Positions 44,172 to 53,548 are shown, counted from the first letter of the stretch. The stretch: DNA of 64,000 nucleotides from Arthrobacter sp. PAMC 25486 (GCF_000785535.1 NZ_CP007595.1:1178001-1242000), one strand, 5' to 3'. Numbers and translations are program-made. The notes: generated from the sequence alone by a model not told the origin.

Positions 44172-44540
44172 ATGACGAACCCATCGCGGCGCTACGCCAT
44201 GAACTTCGGCTGGGTGTGGGGGCCGAACAATATGGAGTTGGATAAGAAGGCCAGCCTCGCACTGAAACTCCGCGGGGCAGATCCGGCGCAGCTCAATGAA
44301 CTGCTGGATGGCTGGCTGGAAGAACTCATCCATGACGAAGAAAGCGGTTCTTACTACCAAGGCGGCTTCAGTGTCGAGGTTCAGTCACGGGGCCAGGGCA
44401 GCGCTGACATCATCTTCGCGTCAGGCGGCCAAGACGTCGCCGATTCGCTCGGCTACGCCGTTGACGGGTTCCACGACAGCGTCCTCGAACAGCTCGACAC
44501 TGCGGAAGTCACGTGGACCGAACTGCCTCTGGAGTCTTGA
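44172..44540 (+). CDS. conserved-looking hypothetical protein of 122 aa
   Basis: I do not recognise the family. The protein is acidic and soluble with an aromatic N-terminus (MNFGWVWGPNN). It starts with a strong AAAGGAG site eight bases ahead of the ATG and keeps good codon use throughout. It is probably co-transcribed with the acetyltransferase upstream, 19 bp away. Confidence 0.75.
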   Translation: MTNPSRRYAMNFGWVWGPNNMELDKKASLALKLRGADPAQLNELLDGWLEELIHDEESGSYYQGGFSVEVQSRGQGSADIIFASGGQDVADSLGYAVDGFHDSVLEQLDTAEVTWTELPLES

Positions 44541-44636
44541 CGCCGCCTGACCGCACGTCCGCTGGAATCTTGACCGGGAACTCGCAGTAGTTGCGCTCCA
44601 AATGGAATGAGACGACAACAACTGCCAGTTGACGGA

Positions 44637-46145
44637 CTAGATCGTGTCCTCGTCCACCAAATCCGCGAAGCCGTGCAGGGTCCCGGTGGCGAAACCAATG
44701 GTCACGGGCTCGGGTGCGCCGCAACACCCGCCAGCCGGTTCGGCAGCAACAGCAGGCCCAACACAGCCAGACCCAGCATCTTCCGGCGGACTGCAGCAGC
44801 CGCCAGCCTCAGCTGCGGCAACCACGGCCGGGGCATCGCACGACCCCGCCAGATCCGTGGAACAAACACCGGTTTCGGGCAGCTCCAACTCGACGGCGTC
44901 GGCCGCCGCACGGTCGCCGGCAAGGGCAGCCGCGATCGACCGCACCTGTTCGTAGCCCGTGGCCATCAAGAACGTGGGGGCACGGCCGTAGCTCTTCATG
45001 CCCACGATGTAGAAGTTGCTTTCCGGATGTGCCAGCTCGCGCTCTCCGTGGGCAGCAACAGTGCCACAGCTGTGAAACTCGGGATCGATCAGCGGGCCCA
45101 GCTCGCGGGGCGCCTCCACAATCGGATCCAGGTCAAGTCGCAGTTCGGCCAAGATCGAGAGGTCCGGGCGGAAGCCGGTCGCCGGAACAACTACATCGGC
45201 AAGGAGACGGCGCCCGTCTGCGAGCGCAAGCTCCACGTGAAGGTCCGTGCCATTAGAGGCGATGACAGCAATGGAGGCCACGGAGACGTTCTCCACAATG
45301 GAAATGTCGCCGTTCTCCACGAACCGGCGCAGACTGGTGCCCAGCTGACAGCGGGCAGGAAGCTCATCTGCAGAACCGCCGCCATAGAGCCGAATCGGGT
45401 TCGCAGGCCCGCGCAACCCCCACAAGATGGTAGTGGTGGGATGCTGCTGGCGGAGCCGCCCAAGCGCAAGAAGTGTATTGGCAGCAGAGTGTCCTGCACC
45501 GAGCACAAGGACGGTACGACCCGCAAACTGGTTCGCCGAGGCGCCCAGGACGTCGGGCAGGGGCGAAGTGATCAGACCCGCCGCACGCGCAGCAGCTTCA
45601 CCAAGAGCGTCAATACCGGAGCGCCCCACAGGGTTCGGACTGCTCCATGTCCCTGACGCATCAATCACGGCACGCGCCAGTACATCCACGGTCTCGTCCC
45701 CCACGCGGGAACGCACCAGGAACAGGGAAGAATCCCGGCCCGCAGAACGGGCCAAGTCCACTCCGGCGCCGGAAGGAAGCACCCGCGTGACAGCAATGAC
45801 CCGATGCCCGTATTTGATGCACGGAGCCATCGACGGGTGCGCAGCCAGCGGCGCCAAGTATTCCGACACCATCTGCGCACTAGTGGGCAGCTGGGTTTCC
45901 CGCGGCGCAACCCAGTCCCCCGGATACCCCGCAATACGCGTTTCCAATAGCCGGCGGGCAGCCGCGTCAATGTTGTAGCGCCACGTGGAGAACAGCTTGA
46001 TGTGCCCCCACTCGCGCATGCCGGCCCCGGCAGCCGCGCCGGCTTCGAGCACAACAACGTCCTGCCCGCGTTCCAGCAGCTGCGCGGCGGCGGCCAGCCC
46101 AATGGGCCCGGCCCCAATGACAACAACGGGGTGCGATGTATTCAT
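44637..46145 (-). CDS. arsO: FAD-dependent monooxygenase of the arsenic operon (ArsO-like) with Cys-rich tail
   Basis: A 502-aa flavoprotein. FAD-binding GAGPIGLAAAAQLLERG is at the N-terminus, and a second dinucleotide motif (VLVLGAGHSAANTL) is near residue 210. The layout fits flavin monooxygenases found in actinobacterial ars operons. The last about 80 residues contain several cysteines, with two GGCC motifs (EAGGCCSPP and AGGCCGAP) and further single Cys. These could hold arsenite. It is third in the minus-strand operon acr3-arsC-arsO. The reaction is not established by the sequence. Confidence 0.75.
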   Translation of the reverse strand: MNTSHPVVVIGAGPIGLAAAAQLLERGQDVVVLEAGAAAGAGMREWGHIKLFSTWRYNIDAAARRLLETRIAGYPGDWVAPRETQLPTSAQMVSEYLAPLAAHPSMAPCIKYGHRVIAVTRVLPSGAGVDLARSAGRDSSLFLVRSRVGDETVDVLARAVIDASGTWSSPNPVGRSGIDALGEAAARAAGLITSPLPDVLGASANQFAGRTVLVLGAGHSAANTLLALGRLRQQHPTTTILWGLRGPANPIRLYGGGSADELPARCQLGTSLRRFVENGDISIVENVSVASIAVIASNGTDLHVELALADGRRLLADVVVPATGFRPDLSILAELRLDLDPIVEAPRELGPLIDPEFHSCGTVAAHGERELAHPESNFYIVGMKSYGRAPTFLMATGYEQVRSIAAALAGDRAAADAVELELPETGVCSTDLAGSCDAPAVVAAAEAGGCCSPPEDAGSGCVGPAVAAEPAGGCCGAPEPVTIGFATGTLHGFADLVDEDTI

Positions 46146-46175
46146 GATCTGACAGCTCCTAATGAAATGTGAAGG

Positions 46176-46589
46176 CTACGCCGGGCCGGGCAGCAACGAG
46201 TTGATGAGTGCCTCAACCCGCACCCGGATCCCGTCACGAATGGGCCGAACCGCCTCAACATCCTGTCCGGCCGGGTCATCCAGCTGCCAATCCTCGTAGC
46301 GCTTCCCGGGGAACACGGGGCAGGTATCGCCACAGCCCATGGTGATGACGACGTCGGACATCTCAACTGCCGCCGTGGTCAGGACCTTAGGGACTTCAGC
46401 AGAGACGTCAATGCCGACCTCGCGCATGGCAGCCACCGCGGCAGGGTTCACTGAATCTGCGGGGGCGGACCCGGCGGATCGGACGTCGATCTGCCCAGCC
46501 GAAAGATTGCTGAGGAAGGCTGCGGCCATTTGGGATCGTCCGGCATTGTGCACGCAGACGAAGAGCACGGAGGGCTTGGCGGTGTTCAT
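46176..46589 (-). CDS. arsC: arsenate reductase, LMW-phosphatase family
   Basis: Reduces arsenate to arsenite. The P-loop CVHNAGRSQ has the CX5R signature. The second cysteine segment MGCGDTCPVFPG carries the resolving Cys pair of thiol-linked enzymes. The product is 137 aa. Actinobacteria often use mycothiol or thioredoxin with this family; which applies here is not shown. Its ATG overlaps the acr3 stop (ATGA). Confidence 0.93.
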   Translation of the reverse strand: MNTAKPSVLFVCVHNAGRSQMAAAFLSNLSAGQIDVRSAGSAPADSVNPAAVAAMREVGIDVSAEVPKVLTTAAVEMSDVVITMGCGDTCPVFPGKRYEDWQLDDPAGQDVEAVRPIRDGIRVRVEALINSLLPGPA

Positions 46590-47677
46590 GCGGTGACCTT
46601 TTCTGAAGAGCGGACGGTGAAGAATTTGCGGGACCAGAGGGCCACATAGACCAGGGCCACGAGCAGCGGCACCTCGATCAGCGGGCCCACCACTCCGGCG
46701 AGCGCCTGGCCGCTGGTGACGCCGAAGGTGGCGATGGCCACGGCGATGGCGAGTTCAAAGTTGTTGCTGGCTGCCGTGAACGCGAGGGTGGTGGTGCGTG
46801 CATAGCCCATCCGCAGCACCCAGCCGATGGCCATCGAGGCAAAGAAGACCACCACAAAGTAGACCAGCAGGGGCAGCGCGATCCGGAGAACGGACAGCGG
46901 CTGAGCGATGATGGCGTCACCCTGCAGCGCGAAAAGCAGCACAATCGTGAACAGCAGGCCGTACAGCGCCCACGGCCCGATCCGTGGAAGGAAGACAGAC
47001 TCGTACCAGTCGCGGCCGCGCGCCCGCTCCCCCAACGTGCGGCTCAGGTAGCCGGCCACAAGCGGGATGCCCAGGAATACCAGCACCGAGAGCGTGATGG
47101 TCCAGAACGAGAAGTCGGCGCTCGTGGTGGGCAACCCCAGCAGCGCAGGCAGCCATTGCAGGTAGAACCAGCCGAGCGCACCAAAGGCAAACACCTGGAA
47201 AACGGAGTTGATGGCGACCAGCACGGCCGCAGCCTCGCGGTCGCCGCAGGCAAGGTCGTTCCAAATGAACACCATGGCGATGCAGCGCGCCAGCCCCACA
47301 ATGATCAGCCCGGTGCGGTATTCGGGCAGGTCCGCCAGAAATATCCACGCCAACACGAACATGAAGGCCGGTGCCAGGACCCAGTTGATGGCCAGCGAGG
47401 TCACCATGAGCCGCTTGTCGCCCAGCACCCGCCCGGTTTCGCTGTAGCGGACCTTGGCCAGGACCGGATACATCATGACCAGAAGTCCGACGGCGATCGG
47501 GAGTGACACTCCCGCCACCTGGAGGGCTCCCATCGCCTCGCCCAATTGCGGTATGAGGCGTCCCATCCCGAGTCCCAGTGCCATGGCGGCGAGGATCCAG
47601 AGGGCCAGGTAGCGGTCCAGGGTGGAAAGTTTGGCCGTCAGTTGCCCCGTGTCCTCGGGTGCGGCGGTGGTTGTCAC
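46586..47677 (-). CDS. acr3: arsenite efflux permease Acr3
   Basis: Ten-helix arsenite exporter of 363 aa. The Acr3 signature GLARCIAMVFIWNDLACGD contains the essential cysteine, and TAASNNFELAIAVAIATFG is the second conserved helix. It is first gene of the acr3-arsC-arsO operon. Its promoter faces arsR, with a palindrome 23 bp upstream of the start. Confidence 0.95.
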   Translation of the reverse strand: MTTTAAPEDTGQLTAKLSTLDRYLALWILAAMALGLGMGRLIPQLGEAMGALQVAGVSLPIAVGLLVMMYPVLAKVRYSETGRVLGDKRLMVTSLAINWVLAPAFMFVLAWIFLADLPEYRTGLIIVGLARCIAMVFIWNDLACGDREAAAVLVAINSVFQVFAFGALGWFYLQWLPALLGLPTTSADFSFWTITLSVLVFLGIPLVAGYLSRTLGERARGRDWYESVFLPRIGPWALYGLLFTIVLLFALQGDAIIAQPLSVLRIALPLLVYFVVVFFASMAIGWVLRMGYARTTTLAFTAASNNFELAIAVAIATFGVTSGQALAGVVGPLIEVPLLVALVYVALWSRKFFTVRSSEKVTA

Positions 47678-47699
47678 GGCAGATACTCTCCAAATTCAG

Positions 47700-47719
47700 A
47701 CATCGACGGCTTTCGATGT
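47700..47719. promoter_or_regulatory. predicted ArsR operator
   Basis: A perfect inverted repeat ACATCGA-CGGCTT-TCGATGT sits in the acr3/arsR divergent promoter, 23 bp from the acr3 start. A TTGA/TCAA-flanked region follows at 47730-47755. The position suits repression by ArsR. Confidence 0.6.
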
Positions 47720-47792
47720 TTCGAGTATGGTTGAATATATCGACAGTTGTCAATCTCCCACCGGGGAGCAGAATGAAGGCGAGGCCAGAACG

Positions 47793-48167
47793 ATGCCGAC
47801 TCCGCTCGTTACCGAAACTATTGCGGTTTCCAACAGCAAGGCCGCTCCGCAGTGCTGCGTCGCAGCACCGGCTGAAGGCGTATTGTCGGCAGAGGATGCC
47901 GTAGCCCTGGCTGCCCGGTTCAAGGCGTTGGCGGACCCCAACCGTTTGCGCATCCTGTCGATCATCTCCACCGACCCCGCGGCCGAGACCTGTGTCTGCG
48001 ACATCACCGAGCCATTGGAGTTGGGGCAGCCCACGGTGTCGCACCACCTGAAGATCCTGGTGGAGGCGGGGCTGCTCACCCGCGACAAGCGGGGCGTGTG
48101 GGCGTACTACTCCCTGGTGCCCGGAGCCTTGGAATCCCTCGCCGCAACCCTGACCCCGAAGGATTGA
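47793..48167 (+). CDS. arsR: ArsR-family arsenite-responsive repressor
   Basis: A winged-helix repressor of about 125 aa. Candidate As(III) ligands are the vicinal pair Cys21-Cys22 (APQCCVAAP) and the cysteines of ETCVCDITEPL before the recognition helix (QPTVSHHLKILVEAGLL). An N-terminal Cys pair plus a helix Cys matches the Corynebacterium glutamicum type of site. I chose ATG 47793; an ATG at 47727 is upstream in the promoter. It faces acr3 and is followed by a second arsC-like gene 2 bases past its stop. Confidence 0.9.
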   Translation: MPTPLVTETIAVSNSKAAPQCCVAAPAEGVLSAEDAVALAARFKALADPNRLRILSIISTDPAAETCVCDITEPLELGQPTVSHHLKILVEAGLLTRDKRGVWAYYSLVPGALESLAATLTPKD

Positions 48168-48169
48168 TC

Positions 48170-48601
48170 ATGAACACCACTACCAAGGCCGCCAAGCCCG
48201 CCGTCTTGTTCGTCTGCGTTAAGAACGGCGGCAAGTCCCAGATGGCCGCCGGCCTCATGAAAAGTGAAGCCGGTAACGGCATTGCGGTCAGCTCGGCCGG
48301 TACCCACCCCGGCAGTGCCGTCAACCAGCTCTCGGCGGAAGTCCTGGCGGATCTCGGGATCGACATCAGCGCGGAACAGCCCAAGCTGCTGAAGGAGGAG
48401 CACATGCGCGCCGCCGGGCTCGTCGTCGTACTGGGCACCGAGGCCCACGTTCCCGCCGTCGAAGGTGTAACCATGGAGGTCTGGGAAACGGACGAACCGA
48501 GCACGCGCGACATCGAGGGCAGGGAACGCATGGAACTCATCCGTGACGACATCCACGCCAGGGTCAGGGACCTCAGGCTGCGTCTGCTCGCCGGCGGCTA
48601 G
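48170..48601 (+). CDS. second ArsC-like low-molecular-weight phosphatase family protein
   Basis: A 143-aa protein of LMW phosphatase fold. Its P-loop reads CVKNGGKSQ, a CX5K in place of CX5R, and the later loop has EVWETDEPSTRD. The arginine normally holds the phosphate or arsenate, so activity could be altered. It begins 2 bases after the arsR stop and is co-transcribed with it. Its stop codon overlaps the stop of the convergent antitoxin gene at CTAG. Confidence 0.85.
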   Translation: MNTTTKAAKPAVLFVCVKNGGKSQMAAGLMKSEAGNGIAVSSAGTHPGSAVNQLSAEVLADLGIDISAEQPKLLKEEHMRAAGLVVVLGTEAHVPAVEGVTMEVWETDEPSTRDIEGRERMELIRDDIHARVRDLRLRLLAGG

Positions 48602-48999
48602 GCGGAGCGTTGTTGGTTCACCCTTGACTCTCGAAGTTGCCGAACACCTGCAGCCAAGATCTCCCGCACCAATTCGCTGGCCGGAATCTCGCGCTCGGCC
48701 GCAAGCTCCACAATCTGATGCTTCATTTCCGCAGTGACCCTCAGGTTCAGCTGCGGTGAATGCTTCCCCAGCGGCGCCTGGGGATCAAGATTCGGACGCC
48801 CACCTATGAGGCGATTTAGCTCTCCGGGGTCCATTCCAGCCGCGGCAAGGATATCTCGCGCATGAGCAGCGGCATCAGCTCCATGCAACACACCCTCATA
48901 ACTCGCTGAGGGGACCATGTCATTTTCTGCCCAGTCAGCCATCGCCTGATAGTAATCTTGCTGCTCCGCGGTCAGTTCCGGCGTTGATTTCTCAGCCAT
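48598..48999 (-). CDS. antitoxin-like protein with ribbon-helix-helix end
   Basis: A 133-aa protein. Its C-terminal part (SPQLNLRVTAEMKHQIVELA and SELVREILAAGVRQL) resembles a ribbon-helix-helix DNA-binding domain. The first about 75 residues are acidic and may bind the toxin. It begins 8 bases inside the end of the preceding gene, a toxin-first order as in BrnT/BrnA systems. Its stop overlaps that of the convergent arsC-like gene. Confidence 0.65.
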   Translation of the reverse strand: MAEKSTPELTAEQQDYYQAMADWAENDMVPSASYEGVLHGADAAAHARDILAAAGMDPGELNRLIGGRPNLDPQAPLGKHSPQLNLRVTAEMKHQIVELAAEREIPASELVREILAAGVRQLRESRVNQQRSA

Positions 49000-49267
49000 C
49001 GTTTCTCATCCTTCCCAGCATCCTCGAACGGGCTTCCATTACATGAAAAATGAGCACGTCCCGCGGCGGTGTAATCTCCGCCATTACTTCAAGCAACGGC
49101 CCTCCCCGTTTCCGTGGCGGACCAATGTACAAGGTGGGCCTACCCCGGCCCGCAATTCTTGGATCGTCGAACTCAGTTTCCAAGTGATAGGCATTCACCA
49201 TGGCGTGTAACGCATCCTCATGCGGAACACCATGCTTATCTGCAGAAGCTGCAAACATGATTACCAT
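48992..49267 (-). CDS. BrnT/DUF4258-like toxin candidate
   Basis: A 91-aa protein. The pattern HGVPHEDALHAM, then RGRPTLYIGPPRKRGGPLLEVM and a C-terminal IFHVMEARSRML suits small RNase-type toxins (BrnT, DUF4258), in which a short N-terminal His-Gly and a late Ala/Arg stretch recur. The match is from the pattern only. The ATG at 49267 is used; 49258 is possible. The antitoxin candidate overlaps its end. Confidence 0.6.
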   Translation of the reverse strand: MVIMFAASADKHGVPHEDALHAMVNAYHLETEFDDPRIAGRGRPTLYIGPPRKRGGPLLEVMAEITPPRDVLIFHVMEARSRMLGRMRNDG

Positions 49268-49332
49268 CAACCAATTGTCCTACAAAAGCTTATGCAGCAC
49301 AATAGTCTGTTGTGCCGGATGCTGTCGCGCCC

Positions 49333-50283
49333 TCAGCGCAGCACCGCTGACTGCCCACGCTCCACCAACGGCGCGATGCCGGCGTAAAAGAACTCAATGC
49401 TGTCGGCCGACCCGTGCTGCACACGCTTCATGACCTTGCCCATCGCCATCACCGTGACACTGCACGCCGGCTCGCCAACAACCAAAACAAAGGCATCGCC
49501 GCCGTCATCCTCCACGTAGCGACCACCAAAATCGGCGCGGGCCACCTCGAACACGTAGGCGGCGGCGCGAAGGTAGTCGTCCTGGCTCAGCGGCGTGGTC
49601 CGCTCGCCGTACTCACCCAGCAAACGGTCGACGGCGGCCAGAGACTCCGGCGAGCCGTCCAGTTCGCCCATAGAGACAAAAGAACCCGCGGCTGCCGCGA
49701 CAAAGTCGGCTGCGTGGCCGGTCATGGTTTTCGCGAGCTGGGCGGTGGCGGAATCCGCATCGCCGCCGCGTTTGCCGTCCAAATAGTCCCGCAGCAGTTC
49801 GAACGACTCCCCGTTGTCGTTGCTGAACTTGGGGAGCAGCCCTGTGGCCCACATGATCCATGCGACCACGCTGGTGCCGATCTTGCCGGCACCCGCCGGT
49901 GAGAAGCGGATACTTTCGGTCAGCAGGTACCCGTCGTTCACCGGTTCCATCCTCATCCGCACCCGTTGGAGAATGCCGCCCTGTTTGCCTTGGACGTCCA
50001 TGCGCGATTCCGGCACGTGGTCAGCGATGGTCCATGTGACTACATCAAAGTCACATTCGGCCCCGTGGCGCTCCTCCCATGACTTGCCCGCCTCCAGCGC
50101 AAAGTCTGGCCCGGGGACAAACTCTGTCGTGTGCTTCACATATTTACCCGTCACGGCCGGGTTGGTGAAGGCATCCCAGATACCCTCCGGGTCACCCTTG
50201 AAATGTGCAAAATTGCTGAACGAGGCGTATCCCAACTGCGCTCCTGTATTGATCGGCTGAAACCAATAACCGAGTATAGGCAA
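49333..50283 (-). CDS. SRPBCC-fold protein with extra C-terminal domain
   Basis: A 316-aa protein. The first about 150 residues fit a START/SRPBCC lipid- or ligand-binding fold (GIWDAFTNPAVTGKYVKHTTEF, DVVTWTIADHVPESRMDV, YLLTESIRFSPAG). The C-terminal 110 residues (DDYLRAAAYVFEVARADFGGRYV, VMAMGKVMKRVQ) look like a separate domain, possibly DUF3806-type. The ligand is unknown. The start is a TTG with GGGGAG four or five bases upstream. It is next to the toxin candidate but not overlapping. Confidence 0.75.
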   Translation of the reverse strand: MPILGYWFQPINTGAQLGYASFSNFAHFKGDPEGIWDAFTNPAVTGKYVKHTTEFVPGPDFALEAGKSWEERHGAECDFDVVTWTIADHVPESRMDVQGKQGGILQRVRMRMEPVNDGYLLTESIRFSPAGAGKIGTSVVAWIMWATGLLPKFSNDNGESFELLRDYLDGKRGGDADSATAQLAKTMTGHAADFVAAAAGSFVSMGELDGSPESLAAVDRLLGEYGERTTPLSQDDYLRAAAYVFEVARADFGGRYVEDDGGDAFVLVVGEPACSVTVMAMGKVMKRVQHGSADSIEFFYAGIAPLVERGQSAVLR

Positions 50284-50370
50284 GCCGCTCCCCTTCTGTA
50301 GAAGGACGGCGCCGGGACGTCACTTTCCCCCAGTATTCTCACCAAGCCCCGCAGCCACCGAGAGAAGGAA

Positions 50371-50935
50371 GACCCCGCCGCGGGACCAAGCCCGCGGCCA
50401 AACTTCCCAAATAAGGAAGTGTCTACTGTTCCTGCATGGGTATCCGCACCCGCGTGTTCCTGCACGGGTATCCGCACCCGCGCTCGGCCGCAAGCGGAGT
50501 GCCGAAAGCAACAGACACCCAGCCGCCTAGGTGGATGGAAACCGAGATGGCACCGGAGGCCGAGTTCAGCATGACGCTCAATAGCGGCCAGCCGGCGATG
50601 GCGCCACAGGCCTCCCACGAGCACGCGCGCGCCCGGTCGCATCATAGACCGCCAAGTCCTCGGTCCGCCAGGACTTCGCCAAAAGCTCGGTGCCGCGGGC
50701 CGCGCGACTGATGCGGGAGGGGTCATGCATCGTCACCGTAATTCATTCGTTCATTGGTGGTTCATCACGAATGACCGGAAGGGTCCTGCATAAGTTCATC
50801 TACGTTCTCATCCAACCCGCGCAAACCGCACAAACCTCCCGGTTCATAGTCCAGACAGTCTATGATCCAAGACAATGCGGCTGTCTCTAGGGCATGATCG
50901 ACGGCGGGATGTCGCCTTGCACTCTTGGCTCGCCC
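50371..50935 (-). pseudogene. decayed, internally deleted copy of hutU with its terminator and upstream DNA
   Basis: This stretch is a shrunken direct repeat of the hutU locus at 54560-56480. In order along the plus strand it keeps the terminator hairpin (GCCGCGGG/CCCGCGGC), the hutU C-terminal codons (GAGCGCGGG, ATGCAGGAA), the piece for the [12 protein letters not shown] region, the piece for [11 protein letters not shown], the N-terminus (MHDPSR, RAARGTEL, AKSW) and the upstream CGACGGCGGGATGTC. Only about 300 of 1680 coding bases remain, with frameshifts and stops. A 28-bp tandem duplication lies at 50427-50482. Confidence 0.75.
50427..50482. repeat. 28-bp tandem duplication in the hutU relic
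   Basis: Two copies of a 28-base unit (50427-50454 and 50455-50482) containing GGGTATCCGCACCCGCG differ at one base. The unit corresponds to the C-terminal end of the hutU sequence, and intact hutU has it once. Confidence 0.75.
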
Positions 50936-51231
50936 GGTTGTGGGGTTCCGCAACATCGGCATAGACCTGTGCAGCCAGGAGACCCGCGGGAATGCGTGGC
51001 ATGCCGTCGCTTGGTCCCCACGGCTGCGGGGTATTGGCGCGGTAACATATACCCTTTAAGTGAGATTTGGCATACTCTCAGATTGAACAATAGCGGACAC
51101 CGTGCCTCTATCGTTTTCGGCCTGCACTTTTGGTCTCCGTGAAGGCCGGGGTTTTTATTTACGCACCTCACAAAACTGATTCAAAATAACTTCTTGGAAG
51201 AGGAAGAGAAAATAGAAAATGGGGGAACCAT
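50936..51231. promoter_or_regulatory. upstream region of the DUF11 surface protein
   Basis: A promoter-sized, AT-richer stretch of nearly 300 bp. GGGGAA just before the ATG at 51232 provides the ribosome site. I saw no clear operator. An imperfect GC-rich inverted repeat lies near 51110-51155. Confidence 0.35.
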
Positions 51232-53520
51232 ATGGAACTGAATAACGTACCCGTCCGGCCAGAACCGGTGCGGGGCAGTCCACCTATCAGCCGCTCACTG
51301 CGGCGGCTTCGAAACTCCGTCAGTCACGGTATGCGAGGGTCACGAAAGATCGTAGCGGCAATGGCTGCTACAGGAATTGCCATGGCAGGCGTCGTTGCCC
51401 TTGCCCCGGCAGTATCGGCGGCCCCGATCAATCCCCAGCCTGTAAGCTGTGTCAACACCATCTACGCGCTTGAGCACACCGCAAATCCGCACCGGATTAT
51501 CGCTGTTAACCAAGACGCGGGAACGCAAACACCAATCGCAAGTATTTCCGGGGCAGGAGCCAGCAACGCCCTTGCCGTCGACAGTGCTACCAACAGCTTT
51601 TGGGTCGCGTCACAAGCTACAAATCAAGTTACCACTACGGTCAGCCGCATAGATTCAATGACCGGCGCCGTCACAAACTTTCCTCTGCAGTTGACAACCC
51701 TCCCGGCGACCAATGGTGGCCTGGTGATGGGTGCGCACTCCTCGTCGACTGGCATCTACTACTTTGGCGCTGTATCAGCCGGAACCCTCTACGTATATGG
51801 TTTCGACACCACAACCAACACGGCCATTCCTGGAGTCATCGCCCGGATTACCTTGGGCATCGAGAATAATGGTGATTTTGCTCTGGACGGGCAAGGCCGC
51901 CTATTTTTGGTCAATTCAGGCGCACTGCTGAGAGTTGATGTTCCCCTGCCGACCGTGGGAACTCCGAATGGACCCTTGCTGTCGGCATCTTCCATCGCTG
52001 CGCTCGATTCGGGGCCCACGGGGTCGCTGGCGATAGGCAGCGACGGATACCTTTATGTGGGCATCAATGTGGCAGGCGCAACGGTGACAAACAATGTCAA
52101 AGTAAATCCAAGCACGGGCGTTGTCGTCAGCACCACGCCCTTGACTGGCGCAGGGTTGATCGGCGACTTTGCCTCCTGTGCTCAGCCCAACACCATCACT
52201 GTCGAAAAGAACCTGCCGGACAACCGTCTGGCTGCCACGGATCAGTTTGAAGTTGCTGTTACAGGCGGAGGAATCTCCACCGGAAACCGTGGGCTCACTG
52301 AAGGTAATGAGAGTGGGATTCAGAACCAAGTCGCGAGCGAAGCAGCAGGACCGCTTCTCGGCCTGGTGGGGCAGACATACGCCATTGCCGAATCGCCAGC
52401 AGGAACAACCAACGCAGACAGCTACATGTCGAGTTGGCAATGCATCAACAGGTCGGACGATGATGCCGTTGTAGCCGAAGGCTTGGGATCTACCGGTTCC
52501 TTCACCATGCCCAGCACAGGCGCCATGGGATCGGACATCGTCTGCCAGTTCACAAATATTCCCCGCATGCCCGCAATTTCGTTGGAGAAGACTTCCGACA
52601 GGGACACGCTGGTCCTGGGCGAGACAATTACCTATTCGTTCCTCGCACGGAACACAGGGAACGAACCGCTGACGGACGTCGTCATCTCCGAAAGCAGCTT
52701 CACAGGCTCCGGCCAGATGTCCCCCTTGACCTGCGTTCCGGGGCAGCCGGCCAACTTGGCAGTTAACGACACCCTCCTGTGCACGGCTACGTACGCTGTC
52801 ACGCAGGCTGACGTCGATGCTGCATTTGTGGCCAATAGTGCCGATGTCACGGGTAATCCACCCACCGGGCCACCCGTCACCGCAGCAGATGACGTACAAG
52901 TACCTTCTACGCCGGCACCTGCGATGACGTTTACCAAGACCGCTGACGATTCAGCAGTTCAGAACCCCACACAGGTCGGAGATGTTATTACCTATAACTT
53001 CACCGCCAACAACACCGGAAACGTCACCCTGACCGGAGTCGTCATCAACGACGCCCTGGCAGGACTGTCCGAGCTCGTCTACACCTGGCCCGGCACCGCA
53101 GGAACCCTGACACCGGGTGAAACCGTGACAGCAACCGCCACCTACGCGATCACCCAAGCCGATATCGATGCCGGCCAGGTCGCGAACACAGCAACAACCA
53201 CCGGCACACCACCGACCGGCGACCCGATCACTCCCCCACCGGGAGAGACCACCACACCGATCCCGCCGGCACCTGTAGATCCCACTGATCCACCGGTGCC
53301 GACACAACCGCCGGTACCTGCAGATCCGACAGCGCCAGCAGTACCCGTCGTACCTACAAAGCCGACAGCGTCGGCAAGTCCGACATCTCCAGCGGGCAAC
53401 GGCGGCTCTCCGCTGGCCATCACTGGTGGAGGGCTGGTCTTGCTGCCGCTCGGACTGTTTGTGCTTGTGGGAGGCATGATCGTCTTGGTCTCCAACCGTC
53501 GACGGGCCAAGAGAATGTAG
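51232..53520 (+). CDS. LAXTG-anchored surface protein with beta-propeller-like and DUF11 domains
   Basis: A 762-aa cell-wall protein. A long signal peptide (about 1-65, ending AVSAAP) is followed by a repeat-rich beta region (about 70-325) that resembles a propeller. A SpaA/prealbumin-like stretch comes next (330-440). Two DUF11 repeats follow, each with TYxFxAxNTGN ([26 protein letters not shown]). Then come a Pro/Thr/Val-rich stalk and the sorting signal LAITG, a membrane span and NRRRAKRM. Class E sortase substrates carry LAXTG. Function is probably adhesion or wall structure; no ligand is shown. Confidence 0.88.
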   Translation: MELNNVPVRPEPVRGSPPISRSLRRLRNSVSHGMRGSRKIVAAMAATGIAMAGVVALAPAVSAAPINPQPVSCVNTIYALEHTANPHRIIAVNQDAGTQTPIASISGAGASNALAVDSATNSFWVASQATNQVTTTVSRIDSMTGAVTNFPLQLTTLPATNGGLVMGAHSSSTGIYYFGAVSAGTLYVYGFDTTTNTAIPGVIARITLGIENNGDFALDGQGRLFLVNSGALLRVDVPLPTVGTPNGPLLSASSIAALDSGPTGSLAIGSDGYLYVGINVAGATVTNNVKVNPSTGVVVSTTPLTGAGLIGDFASCAQPNTITVEKNLPDNRLAATDQFEVAVTGGGISTGNRGLTEGNESGIQNQVASEAAGPLLGLVGQTYAIAESPAGTTNADSYMSSWQCINRSDDDAVVAEGLGSTGSFTMPSTGAMGSDIVCQFTNIPRMPAISLEKTSDRDTLVLGETITYSFLARNTGNEPLTDVVISESSFTGSGQMSPLTCVPGQPANLAVNDTLLCTATYAVTQADVDAAFVANSADVTGNPPTGPPVTAADDVQVPSTPAPAMTFTKTADDSAVQNPTQVGDVITYNFTANNTGNVTLTGVVINDALAGLSELVYTWPGTAGTLTPGETVTATATYAITQADIDAGQVANTATTTGTPPTGDPITPPPGETTTPIPPAPVDPTDPPVPTQPPVPADPTAPAVPVVPTKPTASASPTSPAGNGGSPLAITGGGLVLLPLGLFVLVGGMIVLVSNRRRAKRM

Positions 53521-53548
53521 GAAGAATGTAATTATGTAGTTCGCTCTG

